Shown here in pieces: positions 29,718-37,693 of a stretch of DNA of 64,000 nt. The notes beneath the pieces were generated by a model that saw only the letters and a list, made by a program, of their open reading frames with translations, was not told where the DNA came from and did no database searches. The position numbers were made by a program, and so were the translations under genes. This DNA comes from Ilumatobacteraceae bacterium (GTDB taxonomy: Bacteria > Actinomycetota > Acidimicrobiia > Acidimicrobiales > Ilumatobacteraceae): NCBI GenBank assembly GCA_022843125.1, contig JALHOG010000005.1, positions 1 to 64,000 on the forward strand, read 5' to 3'. Each line of letters starts with the position of its first letter. The stretch's first letter is position 1.

Positions 29718-30926
29718 ATGACACGCAAGAAGGTTCTCGTACTCGGCGGCAACTTCGGAGGCCTGACGGCGGCGATCGCCGTCAAGCACGATCTGCACGG
29801 TGACGTCGACGTCACCGTCGTGTCCGCCTCCGACCGCTTCCTGTTCAACCCGTCGCTGATCTGGGTGCCGTTCGGCAAGCGCAAGGCCGAGGACATCACG
29901 TTCTCGCTCGCCCAGACCTTCGACGACCACGGCGTCAACTTCGTCCACGCCGAAGCAACCGAGCTCGACCTCGCGGGCAAGCGGGTCACGACGACCGCAG
30001 GCACCTACGACTACGACTACCTCGTCATCGCGACCGGCTACAAGAACCGGTTCGACGTGATCCCAGGCCTCGGGCCCGACGGCAACGCGTACACGATCAC
30101 CACGCTCGAGGACGCGATCCACGCCGGTGAGGGGTGGAAGAAGTTCCTCGATGACCCGGGCGACATCGTGATCGGCGCCACGCAGGGAGCAGGCTGCTTC
30201 GGAGCGGCATACGAGTTCCTCTTCAACACGAGCTACCAGCTCAAGAAGGCCGGGCTCAAGAAGAAGGTCAACCTCACGTACGTCACGTCCGAGCCGTTCC
30301 TCGGGCACTTCGGCATCGGTGGCCTCCCCCACGGCGAGTCGTTGCTCGGCATGTTCCTGAAGAAGGAGAAGATCGCATCGGTCGTCAACGTGCCGATGGA
30401 TCACGTGGACGAGGGCAGGCTCGTGCTCGCCGACGGTCAGGCGCTCGACTTCAAGTACGCCATGATCGTCCCGCCGTTCGTCGGCCAGGAGGTCGTCAAG
30501 AAGGCGACCGAGATCGCGGACGACAAGGGCTACGTCAAGGTTCGCGACACGTACCAGACCGAGGCGTACGACGACGTGTACGCGGTCGGCATCGCTGCCG
30601 CGGTCGAGGTGCCGTGGCAGACCCCGACACCGGTCGGCATCCCGAAGACCGGCTTCCCGACCGAGCAGCAGGCGCACGTCGCCGCCAAGAACATCGGCTC
30701 ACAGGTTCGCGGCGAGCCGGTGCAGGACCACAAGAGCTTCGGCGAGATCCCGGCGGTGTGCGTGATGGACGCAGGCAACAACGGCGTGCTGATCCTGGCC
30801 GACCACATGCTCCCGCCCCGCAAGCACGGGGTGCTCATCCCCGGCCCCCAGAACCACGCCATGAAGCTCGCCTTCGAGAAGTACTTCATGTGGAAGATGA
30901 AGCACGGCCAAGTCGGCCTCCCGTGA
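29718..30926 (+). CDS. Sulfide:quinone oxidoreductase-like flavoprotein
   Basis: 402 residues. FAD-binding GGNFGGLTAA (10-19) opens a disulfide-reductase-fold protein. Cys160 in GAGCFGAAYEF and Cys348 in AVCVMDAGNNG align with the two catalytic Cys that hold the polysulfide bridge in sulfide:quinone oxidoreductase. The third Cys of the classical type I enzyme (near residue 128) is absent; the stretch TITTLED stands there. The C-terminal amphipathic helices (LAFEKYFMWKMKHG) fit peripheral membrane binding, where electrons would pass to menaquinone. The start has a perfect AGGAGG 9 nt upstream of ATG. Expected role is sulfide detoxification or energy gain, but related type II NADH dehydrogenase-like functions cannot be excluded. 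Confidence 0.82.
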   Translation: MTRKKVLVLGGNFGGLTAAIAVKHDLHGDVDVTVVSASDRFLFNPSLIWVPFGKRKAEDITFSLAQTFDDHGVNFVHAEATELDLAGKRVTTTAGTYDYDYLVIATGYKNRFDVIPGLGPDGNAYTITTLEDAIHAGEGWKKFLDDPGDIVIGATQGAGCFGAAYEFLFNTSYQLKKAGLKKKVNLTYVTSEPFLGHFGIGGLPHGESLLGMFLKKEKIASVVNVPMDHVDEGRLVLADGQALDFKYAMIVPPFVGQEVVKKATEIADDKGYVKVRDTYQTEAYDDVYAVGIAAAVEVPWQTPTPVGIPKTGFPTEQQAHVAAKNIGSQVRGEPVQDHKSFGEIPAVCVMDAGNNGVLILADHMLPPRKHGVLIPGPQNHAMKLAFEKYFMWKMKHGQVGLP

Positions 30927-30931
30927 CGGAT

Positions 30932-31003
30932 GTGACGGATTGGGTCAGACCAACTCCGTCACAACTCGAGCCGTGACGGAGTTGGTCTGACCCAATCCGT
31001 CAC
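30932..31003. repeat. 72-bp near-perfect palindrome, copy 1 of a dispersed element
   Basis: Arms of 31 nt (30932-30962 and 30973-31003) are exact reverse complements. The remaining centre adds CTCGAG with two mismatched pairs around it, so 34 of 36 pairs match. Each arm is itself almost palindromic: GTGACGGA at one end, TCCGTCAC at the other, and GGTCAGACC in the middle. The element fills the gap between the convergent sqr-like gene and polA (whose stop is at 31008). The same element recurs at 43441-43514 with altered bases that keep the pairing. It could act as a bidirectional terminator, but the sequence conservation goes beyond that need. Confidence 0.9.
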
Positions 31004-31007
31004 GTGA

Positions 31008-33677
31008 CTAGCTCTTGGCGCTCGCCCAGGTGGTGCCCCAGGCGACGTTGACCTCGAGGGGGACGTCGAGCTCGGCGGCGTGACGCATCAACTCGACCAC
31101 GAGTGGGCCGACCGTGTCACGCTCGTGTTCGGGCACCTCGACGATCACCTCGTCGTGGACCTGGAGCACGAGCACGCTCTCGTACGCGCCCGCCTCGAGT
31201 GCCTCGTCGATGCGCACCAGCGCGACCTTGAAGATGTCGGCGGCGAGGCCCTGGATGCCGGCGTTCATCGCCTGGCGCTCCCCTGCCTGGCGGATCCGCC
31301 AGTTCGAGTCGAGCAGCTCGGGGATCGGGCGCCGCCGCCCGAACAGCGTCGACGTGTATCCGTTCTTGCGTGCCTCCTGGACCGTCGCGTCCATGTAGGC
31401 CTTCACGTTCGGGAACGCCTCGAAGTACGCCTCGAGGATCTTCGCCGCCTCGTCGGTCGGGATGTTGAGCCGCTGGCCGAGCCCATACGCCTCCATGCCG
31501 TACGCCAGCCCGTACGACACCATCTTCGCTTTCGACCGTTGGTCGAGCGTGACCGCCGCCGGCTCGACGGAGAACACCCTCGCCGCGGTCGCGTTGTGGA
31601 TGTCCTGACCGGACGTGAACGCCTCGATCAATCCGGGGTCGTTCGCGAGATGGGCGATGCAGCGCAGCTCGATCTGGTTGTAGTCGGCGACCAGGAGGGT
31701 GCGGCCCGGTGACGGCACGAACGCCGTACGGAACACGCGGCCCTCGTCGCTGCGCACCGGGATGTTGTGCAGGTTCGGCTTGTCGGAGCTGAGCCGGCCG
31801 GTTCGGGCGACGGTCTGGTTGAACGTGGCGTGGATCCGGCCGTCGGGCGCCACCTCGTGCAGCAGGCCCTCCCCGTACGTGCCCCGGAGTTTCTCGACCT
31901 CGCGATGGCGCAGCAGCGGCACGATGAACTCGGGCCAGAGCTCCTTGAGTTTCTCGAGCGTCTGGGCGTCGGTGGAGTAACCCGACTTCGTCTTCTTGAC
32001 GCCCATCGGGCTGAGCTGCTTCTCGTCGAACAGCAACGCTCGCAGCTGGGTGGGCGAGTTCAAGTTGAGATCGGGCTTGCCCGCGACCTCGCGCAACTGG
32101 GCGGCCAACGACTCGACCTCGGCCGTGAGCCGGACGTTGATCTCACGCAGGGCGGCAGTGTCGACGCCGACGCCGACGTGTTCCATCTTCGCCAGCACGC
32201 GCACGAGCGGGTTCTCGATCGAGTGATACAGGTCGGCCATGCCCTGTGCCGCCAGGCTGGCCTCGATCGGCTCGGCGACGTGGTGCACGGCGAGCGCGTC
32301 GCGCCCGGCGCGCTCGGCGTCACCGACTGCGGTGCCGTCGAGGTCGAGCTTGCCGGCGCTCGCAACGATGTCGCTGGGCGGAGCGAACCGTGTGAACCGC
32401 GTCATCAGATCGGCGAGCTCATAGCGGGACTCGGCCGGGTCGATCAGGTACGCGGCGATCGCCGTGTCGAGCTGGAGGCCGCGCAGATCGACGCCTCCTG
32501 CGAGCAGCGACCGCATCACGTCTTTCAGGTCGTGGCCGCGCACGTGAGGGTGCGCCGCGATCGAGTCGCCAACCGAGCGATCGTCGAGCAGCTCGCCCGG
32601 GACCCACGCCACCTCGGACAACTTCGGATCGGTCACGAAGGCGATACCCGCCAAACGGCTCCGGCCGCGCTCTCCCTGCCAGACCCCGGCGAGGTCGAGG
32701 ATCGACTGCGCTGCGATCGCCGTCACCACCTCGTCGACGGCGGCGAGTGTCGTGACCTCTGCGACGAGCTCGTCACGGGGTGCGCTCGTCTCGATCCCCG
32801 AGGTCGAGCCGAGCACATCGGCAAGGCGATCAGCGAGGGTGCGGAACTCGAGGAACTCGAACAACCGCTTGACCTCGGCGGGCTTCGGTGTGACGGCCAG
32901 ATCGTCGAGATCGACCGACGCGATCGGGGCGTCATGTCGAAGTTGCATGAGAGCAAGGTTCCTGCGGGCGCGCTCCTCGTGTTCCTTCAGGTTGTCGCGG
33001 AGCTTCGGCGTCTGCCCGTCCGCGTTCGCGAAGATGCCGTCGAGGCCGCCGTACTGGACGATCAGCTTCGCCGCGGTCTTCTCCCCCACACCGGGCACGC
33101 CGGGAAGGTTGTCGGACGGGTCGCCCCGCAGTGCCGCGTATTGGGGGTAGAGCGCCGGGGTGACACCCGTCTTCTCCTGGATGCCCGCCTCGTCGTAGAG
33201 CGCGTAGTCGCTCACGCCACGCTTGTTGTAGAGCACACGCACGTGCGGGTCGCGGACGAGCTGGTAGCTGTCGCGGTCACCGGTGACGATGATGACCTGG
33301 TGCCCGCGGTCGACGATCGCGTCGGCCGCGGTGGCGATCAGGTCGTCGGCCTCCCAGCCGATGGCTTCGACCTGCTGGATGCCCAGCGCCTCGAGCACCT
33401 GACGCACGAGACCCATCTGCTGGCGCAGGATGTCGGGGGCCGCTTCCCGCTGAGCCTTGTACTCGGGCGCGGCCTCATGCCGGAACGTCGGCTCCGGCCG
33501 GTCGAACGCAACAAGGATCCCGTCGGGCTGTTGCTCGCGGATCACGTAGATCAGCATCGAGGTGAACCCGAACACGGCGTTCGTCACCTGGCCGCTCGCG
33601 GTGGCCATGTCGGACGGGAGGGCAAAGAACGCCCGGTACGTGAGCGAGTTGCCGTCGACCAGCAGGTAGGTGCCCAT
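31008..33677 (-). CDS. polA: DNA polymerase I
   Basis: 889 residues. N-terminal 5'-3' flap exonuclease (about 1-300) with LLVDGNSLTYRAFFAL and GEKTAAKLI. The middle domain (about 310-490) keeps the fold of a 3'-5' exonuclease but lacks the DxE catalytic motif (ILDLAGVWQGE), so proofreading is probably absent, as in many actinobacterial PolA. The polymerase domain (about 500-889) has DYNQIELR, RSKAKMVSYGLAYGM (O helix) and QVHDEVIVEVP. Role: gap filling in repair (with UvrABC) and Okazaki fragment processing. Start at ATG 33675-33677, 3 nt after the ANTAR regulator stop, indicating co-transcription. Confidence 0.97.
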   Translation of the reverse strand: MGTYLLVDGNSLTYRAFFALPSDMATASGQVTNAVFGFTSMLIYVIREQQPDGILVAFDRPEPTFRHEAAPEYKAQREAAPDILRQQMGLVRQVLEALGIQQVEAIGWEADDLIATAADAIVDRGHQVIIVTGDRDSYQLVRDPHVRVLYNKRGVSDYALYDEAGIQEKTGVTPALYPQYAALRGDPSDNLPGVPGVGEKTAAKLIVQYGGLDGIFANADGQTPKLRDNLKEHEERARRNLALMQLRHDAPIASVDLDDLAVTPKPAEVKRLFEFLEFRTLADRLADVLGSTSGIETSAPRDELVAEVTTLAAVDEVVTAIAAQSILDLAGVWQGERGRSRLAGIAFVTDPKLSEVAWVPGELLDDRSVGDSIAAHPHVRGHDLKDVMRSLLAGGVDLRGLQLDTAIAAYLIDPAESRYELADLMTRFTRFAPPSDIVASAGKLDLDGTAVGDAERAGRDALAVHHVAEPIEASLAAQGMADLYHSIENPLVRVLAKMEHVGVGVDTAALREINVRLTAEVESLAAQLREVAGKPDLNLNSPTQLRALLFDEKQLSPMGVKKTKSGYSTDAQTLEKLKELWPEFIVPLLRHREVEKLRGTYGEGLLHEVAPDGRIHATFNQTVARTGRLSSDKPNLHNIPVRSDEGRVFRTAFVPSPGRTLLVADYNQIELRCIAHLANDPGLIEAFTSGQDIHNATAARVFSVEPAAVTLDQRSKAKMVSYGLAYGMEAYGLGQRLNIPTDEAAKILEAYFEAFPNVKAYMDATVQEARKNGYTSTLFGRRRPIPELLDSNWRIRQAGERQAMNAGIQGLAADIFKVALVRIDEALEAGAYESVLVLQVHDEVIVEVPEHERDTVGPLVVELMRHAAELDVPLEVNVAWGTTWASAKS

Positions 33678-33680
33678 CGG

Positions 33681-34259
33681 TCACCCGGGCCGAAGCGAGC
33701 CGTCGAGGATGCGCTCGGCGACATCGCGCATCCGCGTGCGCTCGCTCATGGCGGTGCGCTGGATGAAGCTGAACGCCTCGGACTCCTTCATCGCGCACTC
33801 GTCGATGAGCAGCCCCTTCGCTCGGTCGATCAGCTTGCGGGCTTCGAGCTGCTCGCCGAGGGCGTCGATCTCGCCGGTGAGGTTGCGCAGCTCGCGGAAG
33901 CGACCGATCGCGACTTCGATCGCCGGGATCAGGTCGCTCTTCTGGAACGGCTTGACCAGGTACGCAAGCGCCCCGGCGTCACGGGCCTGCTCGATGACCT
34001 CACGCTGGCTGAACGCCGTGAGGATCAGCACGCCGCACAGCTTCTCGGCGGTGATGATGCCGGCGGCCTCGAGACCGTCCATCCCTGGCATCTTGACGTC
34101 GAGAATCGCCAGGTCGGGCTGGAGGCCACGGACCAGCTCCACTGCCTGATCACCGCGGCCGGTCTCACCGACCACCAGATAGCCCTCCTCTTCGAGGGTC
34201 TCCTTGAGGTCCATGCGGATGATGGCTTCGTCCTCGGCGATCACGACTCGCAACGACAA
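33681..34259 (-). CDS. ANTAR-domain response regulator (PdtaR-like)
   Basis: 192 residues. Receiver domain (1-120) with EDE at 9-11, phospho-acceptor Asp54 in AILDVKMPGMDG and Lys in YLVKPFQ. The C-terminal ANTAR domain (about 130-185) has the RLKARKLIDRAKGLLI-type helices (LEARKLIDRAKGLLID and F..IQ..AM). ANTAR regulators bind paired RNA hairpins and prevent transcription termination; phosphorylation drives dimerisation. A matching kinase is not in the window. The TTG at 34257-34259 is chosen because AGAGGGAG lies 6 nt upstream and it gives the canonical N-terminus. It precedes polA in one transcript. The gene neighbourhood (ANTAR regulator next to polA) is shared with mycobacteria. Confidence 0.9.
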   Translation of the reverse strand: MSLRVVIAEDEAIIRMDLKETLEEEGYLVVGETGRGDQAVELVRGLQPDLAILDVKMPGMDGLEAAGIITAEKLCGVLILTAFSQREVIEQARDAGALAYLVKPFQKSDLIPAIEVAIGRFRELRNLTGEIDALGEQLEARKLIDRAKGLLIDECAMKESEAFSFIQRTAMSERTRMRDVAERILDGSLRPG

Positions 34260-34337
34260 ACCGGTGCTCCCTCTCGTCGGACGCCCGAACGGCGACTCGT
34301 GGACATTCAAGCAGACGGTCGCAGCGTCGAGCCCGAA

Positions 34338-34628
34338 TCAGCGTTTGCCCGACAGCTTGTCGAGGAGTTCGTCCTGCTTGCGTTCGAGCTCGTGGATGGT
34401 GTCGACCACGTGCTGGCGGTGGCGAGCCATCGCGTGCGCGTGCTTGCGGGCGTCGTTCGCCTCGAACGCTGCACCGGGCGTCTCGCTGACGAGCGCACGG
34501 ATCGCCGAGTCGTCGGCGTCACTCGCGAACACGTCGAGCTGCTCGTCGATCTGCGAGAGCTCGGCCCGCAACGCCTTCAGGCGGACCACGTTCTGCGAGA
34601 GGCGGCGTTCGACCATCCAGGCAGCCAT
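34338..34628 (-). CDS. Small coiled-coil protein
   Basis: 96 residues, nearly all helical, with heptad-like spacing in VRLKALRAELSQIDEQLDVFA and in HVVDTIHELERKQDELL. It has no Cys and no membrane segment. ATG at 34626-34628 is preferred because an upstream extension would run into the tRNA gene. It lies between the tRNA and the ANTAR regulator on the same strand. Similar small coiled-coil proteins occur at this position in other actinobacteria, with unknown function; that last point is from memory. Confidence 0.7.
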   Translation of the reverse strand: MAAWMVERRLSQNVVRLKALRAELSQIDEQLDVFASDADDSAIRALVSETPGAAFEANDARKHAHAMARHRQHVVDTIHELERKQDELLDKLSGKR

Positions 34629-34652
34629 GCGGTGCCGAGTGTACGGCGAACG

Positions 34653-34725
34653 TGCCCCGGGTGGGATTCGAACCCACACTGGACGGTGTTTGAGACCGCT
34701 GCCTCTGCCATTGGGCTACCGGGGC
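34653..34725 (-). tRNA. tRNA with leucine anticodon CAA but short (class I) variable loop
   Basis: 73 nt without encoded CCA. Acceptor stem GCCCCGG/CCGGGGC with discriminator A73. T arm GTGGG-TTCGAAT-CCCAC is perfect. Anticodon arm GCGGT-CTCAAAC-ACCGT has U33 and anticodon CAA (reads UUG, leucine). The D stem has only three pairs (GCC/GGC) with a large loop containing GGCAGA, as in leucine and serine tRNAs. The variable loop is only five bases (CCAGT), whereas bacterial tRNA-Leu normally has a long extra arm. So it combines leucine-type features (anticodon, A73, D loop) with a class I body. It starts 4 nt after a strong hairpin. Confidence 0.88.
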
Positions 34726-34728
34726 CAG

Positions 34729-34762
34729 GCCGCCGAGGCTACCGATGTGGTAGCCCGGCGGC
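34729..34762 (-). terminator. 14-bp hairpin between the RDD gene and the tRNA
   Basis: On the plus-strand letters, GCCGCCG-A-GGCTACC (34729-34743) pairs with GGTAGCC-CGGCGGC (34749-34762) around a 5-nt loop with one bulged A. It lies 29 nt beyond the RDD stop and only 4 nt before the tRNA 5' end on the same strand. It fits a terminator for the RDD transcript, or a leader structure next to the RNase P site if the tRNA is read from upstream. Confidence 0.6.
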
Positions 34763-34791
34763 GCAGGACGTTGGAAGCGCTGTCGGAGCGA

Positions 34792-35370
34792 TCAGCGCGA
34801 TTTGACGACGATCGTCTTCGCGACGAGATCCCACACCGTCTGACGCATCGGCTTCGAGAACAGGAACACGAGGCTCACGATCAGGATGACCAGGTTGAGG
34901 AGGCCGGGCAACACCGGGATCGGAACGAGGGCAAACGCGCCGGGGATCGCCCAACGAATGATCGCGTGACTCCACTCGACCGGGCCGCCCGTGTCTGCAC
35001 GGACCACTCGAAGGCCGAGCGCGAGCTTCATCGGCGAGCCGCCGTAGAGCTTCGTCATCACGGCATCCCACACGAAGCCGACGACGGCACCCATCAGTGC
35101 GAGCAGGTACGCCGTGCCGAAGCTGGCATCGGCGCCGAACCCGGCGAAGCCCGCTGTGTCGTCGCCGCTCAAGATGATCGCTGCGAAGATCGCGCCGAAC
35201 ACGACACTCAGGATCACGCCGTCGAGGAAGCGGGCGAGGACACGCATCCAAGGGGCTGCGAGTTGCTGACCGGTCGGCGACGACGGACCCATGCCTTCGA
35301 ACGGGGACATCGGTGGAGGGGGCGGCGGACCACCCGGAGGCGGCGGAGGTGGAGGAGGCGTCATGCTCAT
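34792..35370 (-). CDS. RDD-family membrane protein
   Basis: 192 residues. A polyproline-rich cytoplasmic tail (about 1-30) leads into an RDD domain (about 38-190) with three membrane helices. The diagnostic start is VLARFLDGVILSVV (R..D) and the GGSPMKLALGLRVV motif (G.T.GK..LGLRVV in the family) is present. Some RDD proteins act as Na+/Li+/K+-proton antiporters, others are uncharacterised. A paralogue with the same MSMTPPPPPPPP head lies at 45668-46237. ATG at 35368-35370 is the first of two close ATGs (MSM). Confidence 0.85.
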   Translation of the reverse strand: MSMTPPPPPPPPGGPPPPPPMSPFEGMGPSSPTGQQLAAPWMRVLARFLDGVILSVVFGAIFAAIILSGDDTAGFAGFGADASFGTAYLLALMGAVVGFVWDAVMTKLYGGSPMKLALGLRVVRADTGGPVEWSHAIIRWAIPGAFALVPIPVLPGLLNLVILIVSLVFLFSKPMRQTVWDLVAKTIVVKSR

Positions 35371-35492
35371 GTCGGGTGATCGTAGGCGCGCGCACCAGAC
35401 CACCCGCGGACCTGTTCGCGCCCCGAATCGGCGACGCGAGTTACCGAGCGGTATCTCGCGCACCCCTCTGCCAGCGGTCTAGCCTCGACACG

Positions 35493-36662
35493 ATGCTCGC
35501 TTTCACGTTCCCCGGACAGGGGTCGCAGCGCCCCGGGATGGGACGCCCGTGGGTCGACCACGAGAGCTGGGAGCTCGTCGACGAGGCGAGTGAGGTCGCA
35601 GGCCGCGACGTGGCCGCACTCCTACTCGACGCCGATGCCGACGAACTGAAGGACACCCGCAACGCCCAGCTCACGACGTTCGTCTCGAGCCTGATGGTGC
35701 TCGACGCCGTCGAGCGGATCGGCATCGACGCCGGCTTCTGTGCGGGGCACAGCCTCGGTGAGTACACCGCGCTCGCAGCCACCGGCGCACTCGGGTTCCA
35801 GGAAGGCGTGGTGCTCGTCGCCGAGCGTGCCGCTGCGATGCACGACGCCGGCATCGCCCAGCCGGGCACGATGGCGGCGGTGCTCGGCCTCGACGACGAC
35901 CAGGTCGAGGTCGCCTGCAACCTGGCCGATGCCGAGGTCTGGGTCGCGAACTTCAACGCTCCCGGTCAGGTGGTGATCGCCGGTTCGCACGATGGCGTCG
36001 AAGCGGCCGGCAAGCACGCCAAGGAACTCGGCGCCAAGAAGGTGATGCCGCTCCAGGTGTCCGGTGCGTTCCACACGTCGTTCATGAGCGCAGCTCGCGA
36101 CCGTCTGCGCGACGCGATCGCGACCGCCGACATCCGCGACGCCGAGATCCCGGTGATCTCCAACGTCGACGCGAAGCCGCACAACCTCGGCGCCGAGTGG
36201 ACTGCACTGCTCTCGGCGCAGCTCGCGAGTCCCGTTCGCTGGAAGCAATGCCTCCAGCACCTCGCAGCGCTCGGTGTCACCAGGTTCGCCGAGCTGGGTC
36301 CGGGTGGTGTGTTGACCGGCATGGCCAAGCGCAGCGTCGAGGGCGCTCGAACCATTTCTGTGGCGACCCCGGAAGACCTCGACAAGTTGCTCGAGTGGGT
36401 CGGCGGTGGCGCCGTGAGCGTCAAGCAGCCCGAGGGTGAGCACCTGTTCGCCCACGAGCGTCTCGTCGTGTCACCTGCTGCCGGCATCTTCACACCGGCG
36501 GCGATCGCTCCGGGGACGACCATCGACGTCGGTACGGTGCTCGGGCACGTCGGCGACCACGAGGTGCGCTCCCCGTTCCATGGCTCGATGCAGAGCTTCA
36601 TTGCGGTCGACACCGAGCGGGTCACCCCACGACAACCCATCGCCTGGTTGCGCACCACCTGA
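35493..36662 (+). CDS. fabD: Malonyl-CoA:ACP transacylase with biotinyl/lipoyl-like C-terminal domain
   Basis: 389 residues, about 80 longer than usual FabD. It loads malonate onto ACP for fatty-acid elongation. FPGQGSQ at 6-12, nucleophile Ser87 in GHSLGE, and catalytic His194 in GAFHTSFM are intact. GPGGVLTGM closes the usual domain near 277. After a linker, residues about 320-389 form beta strands with VVSPAAGIF, GTTIDVGTVLGHV, VRSPFHGSMQSF and QPIAWLR, the pattern of a biotinyl/lipoyl-like hammerhead. No MKM-type lysine is present, so it cannot carry biotin or lipoate. ATG at 35493 gives the conserved start. It heads fabD-fabH-fabG-acpP-fabF. Confidence 0.93.
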   Translation: MLAFTFPGQGSQRPGMGRPWVDHESWELVDEASEVAGRDVAALLLDADADELKDTRNAQLTTFVSSLMVLDAVERIGIDAGFCAGHSLGEYTALAATGALGFQEGVVLVAERAAAMHDAGIAQPGTMAAVLGLDDDQVEVACNLADAEVWVANFNAPGQVVIAGSHDGVEAAGKHAKELGAKKVMPLQVSGAFHTSFMSAARDRLRDAIATADIRDAEIPVISNVDAKPHNLGAEWTALLSAQLASPVRWKQCLQHLAALGVTRFAELGPGGVLTGMAKRSVEGARTISVATPEDLDKLLEWVGGGAVSVKQPEGEHLFAHERLVVSPAAGIFTPAAIAPGTTIDVGTVLGHVGDHEVRSPFHGSMQSFIAVDTERVTPRQPIAWLRTT

Positions 36663-36698
36663 CGCGACCATCGCCGAAACACCTCCGAGGAGGCAGAC

Positions 36699-37655
36699 AT
36701 GCCAGCAACACGTCCAGGTGCCCGCGGGGCTGTGGTCTCCGGGTGGGGTACTGCGCTGCCTGAGAAGGTGATCACCAACGACGAGCTCGCCGCCACGATG
36801 GACACGAGCGACGAGTGGATCGTCGCCCGTACCGGTATCCGCGAACGTCGCATCGGCGGCAGTACGGTCGGCCTGGCGGTCGAGGCCGGCCGCCAGGCGA
36901 TCGAGATGGCGGGGCTCGATCCGGCCCGCATCGACGGCGTCGTGCTGGCCACCACCAGCCCCGACGAGCAGTGGGGCAACGCCGCTCTCGTGCAGAACGA
37001 GCTCGGAATGCGGTGTGGCGCGTTCGATGTGAACGCGGCGTGCTCCGGTTTCATGTATGCGCTGATCACCGCTCACGGCATGATCGCGATGGGTGCCGAC
37101 CGGGTGCTCGTGATCGGGGCCGAGACGCTGTCTCGGATCACCGATTGGGACGATCGCGGAACGGCGCCACTCTTCGCCGACGGTGCCGGTGCGCTCGTCC
37201 TCGAGTCGTGCGAGGGGCCCGGCCAGCTCTTGGCATGGGAACTCGACGCCGACGGATCGGCGCTGTCGATCCTGCGGTCAGATGTCGGCGGCCCGATCAA
37301 GATGGAGGGCAAGGAGGTGTTCCGGCGAGCGGTGCGGATCATGGTCGATTCAGCGCAGAAGTCGATGCGCCACGCCGGCGTCACCGCTGACGACATCGCG
37401 CTGATCGTCCCGCATCAGGCCAACATCCGCATCATCGATGCCGCGTGCGAGCGTCTCGGCATCGAGCGGGAGCGGGCCGCTGTCGTCCTCGACCGCACGG
37501 GGAACACGTCGTCCGCCTCGATCCCGCTCGCTCTCGCCGATGCGCTCGATCACGGCCGGGTGAAGAACGGCGACCTCGTCCTTCTCGTCGGGTTCGGCGG
37601 CGGCATGACGGCGGGATCGTGCATCCTGCGCTGGGGCGGTGGCCTCGATGCCTGA
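36699..37655 (+). CDS. fabH: Beta-ketoacyl-ACP synthase III
   Basis: 318 residues. FabH condenses an acyl-CoA primer with malonyl-ACP to start fatty-acid chains. The catalytic triad is Cys115 (VNAACSGF), His239 (PHQANIR) and Asn269 (RTGNTSS). TSDEWIVARTGIRERR is the conserved N-terminal block. GAGGAGG-type ribosome site (GAGGAG) precedes ATG 36699. The last 53 nt of the gene, including the stop, are duplicated 91 bp downstream, where the second copy contains the fabG start. Confidence 0.96.
   Translation: MPATRPGARGAVVSGWGTALPEKVITNDELAATMDTSDEWIVARTGIRERRIGGSTVGLAVEAGRQAIEMAGLDPARIDGVVLATTSPDEQWGNAALVQNELGMRCGAFDVNAACSGFMYALITAHGMIAMGADRVLVIGAETLSRITDWDDRGTAPLFADGAGALVLESCEGPGQLLAWELDADGSALSILRSDVGGPIKMEGKEVFRRAVRIMVDSAQKSMRHAGVTADDIALIVPHQANIRIIDAACERLGIERERAAVVLDRTGNTSSASIPLALADALDHGRVKNGDLVLLVGFGGGMTAGSCILRWGGGLDA
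37603..37655 (+). repeat. Direct repeat, copy 1 (fabH 3' end)
   Basis: 53-bp stretch from GCATGACGGCGGG to the fabH stop. It recurs at 37694-37746 with two mismatches (A/C after CGGCGGG, and C/T just before the TGA). Copy 1 encodes the last 17 residues of FabH. Confidence 0.93.
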
Positions 37656-37693
37656 GCCAGCATGCCGCACGGGCGAAGCCCGCAACCGAGACA

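Noticed and set aside
28728-30677. Long upstream extension of rpsA on the minus strand
   Set aside because: It runs over the sqr-like gene and the methyltransferase in the wrong frame; S1 begins near 28727.
33240-33677. Separate 5'-3' exonuclease gene
   Set aside because: The flap exonuclease block is continuous in frame with the polymerase domain, so it is part of polA.
31767-34805. 1012-codon plus-strand frame over polA, the ANTAR gene and the tRNA
   Set aside because: Antisense to polA and the ANTAR regulator and reads through a tRNA gene.
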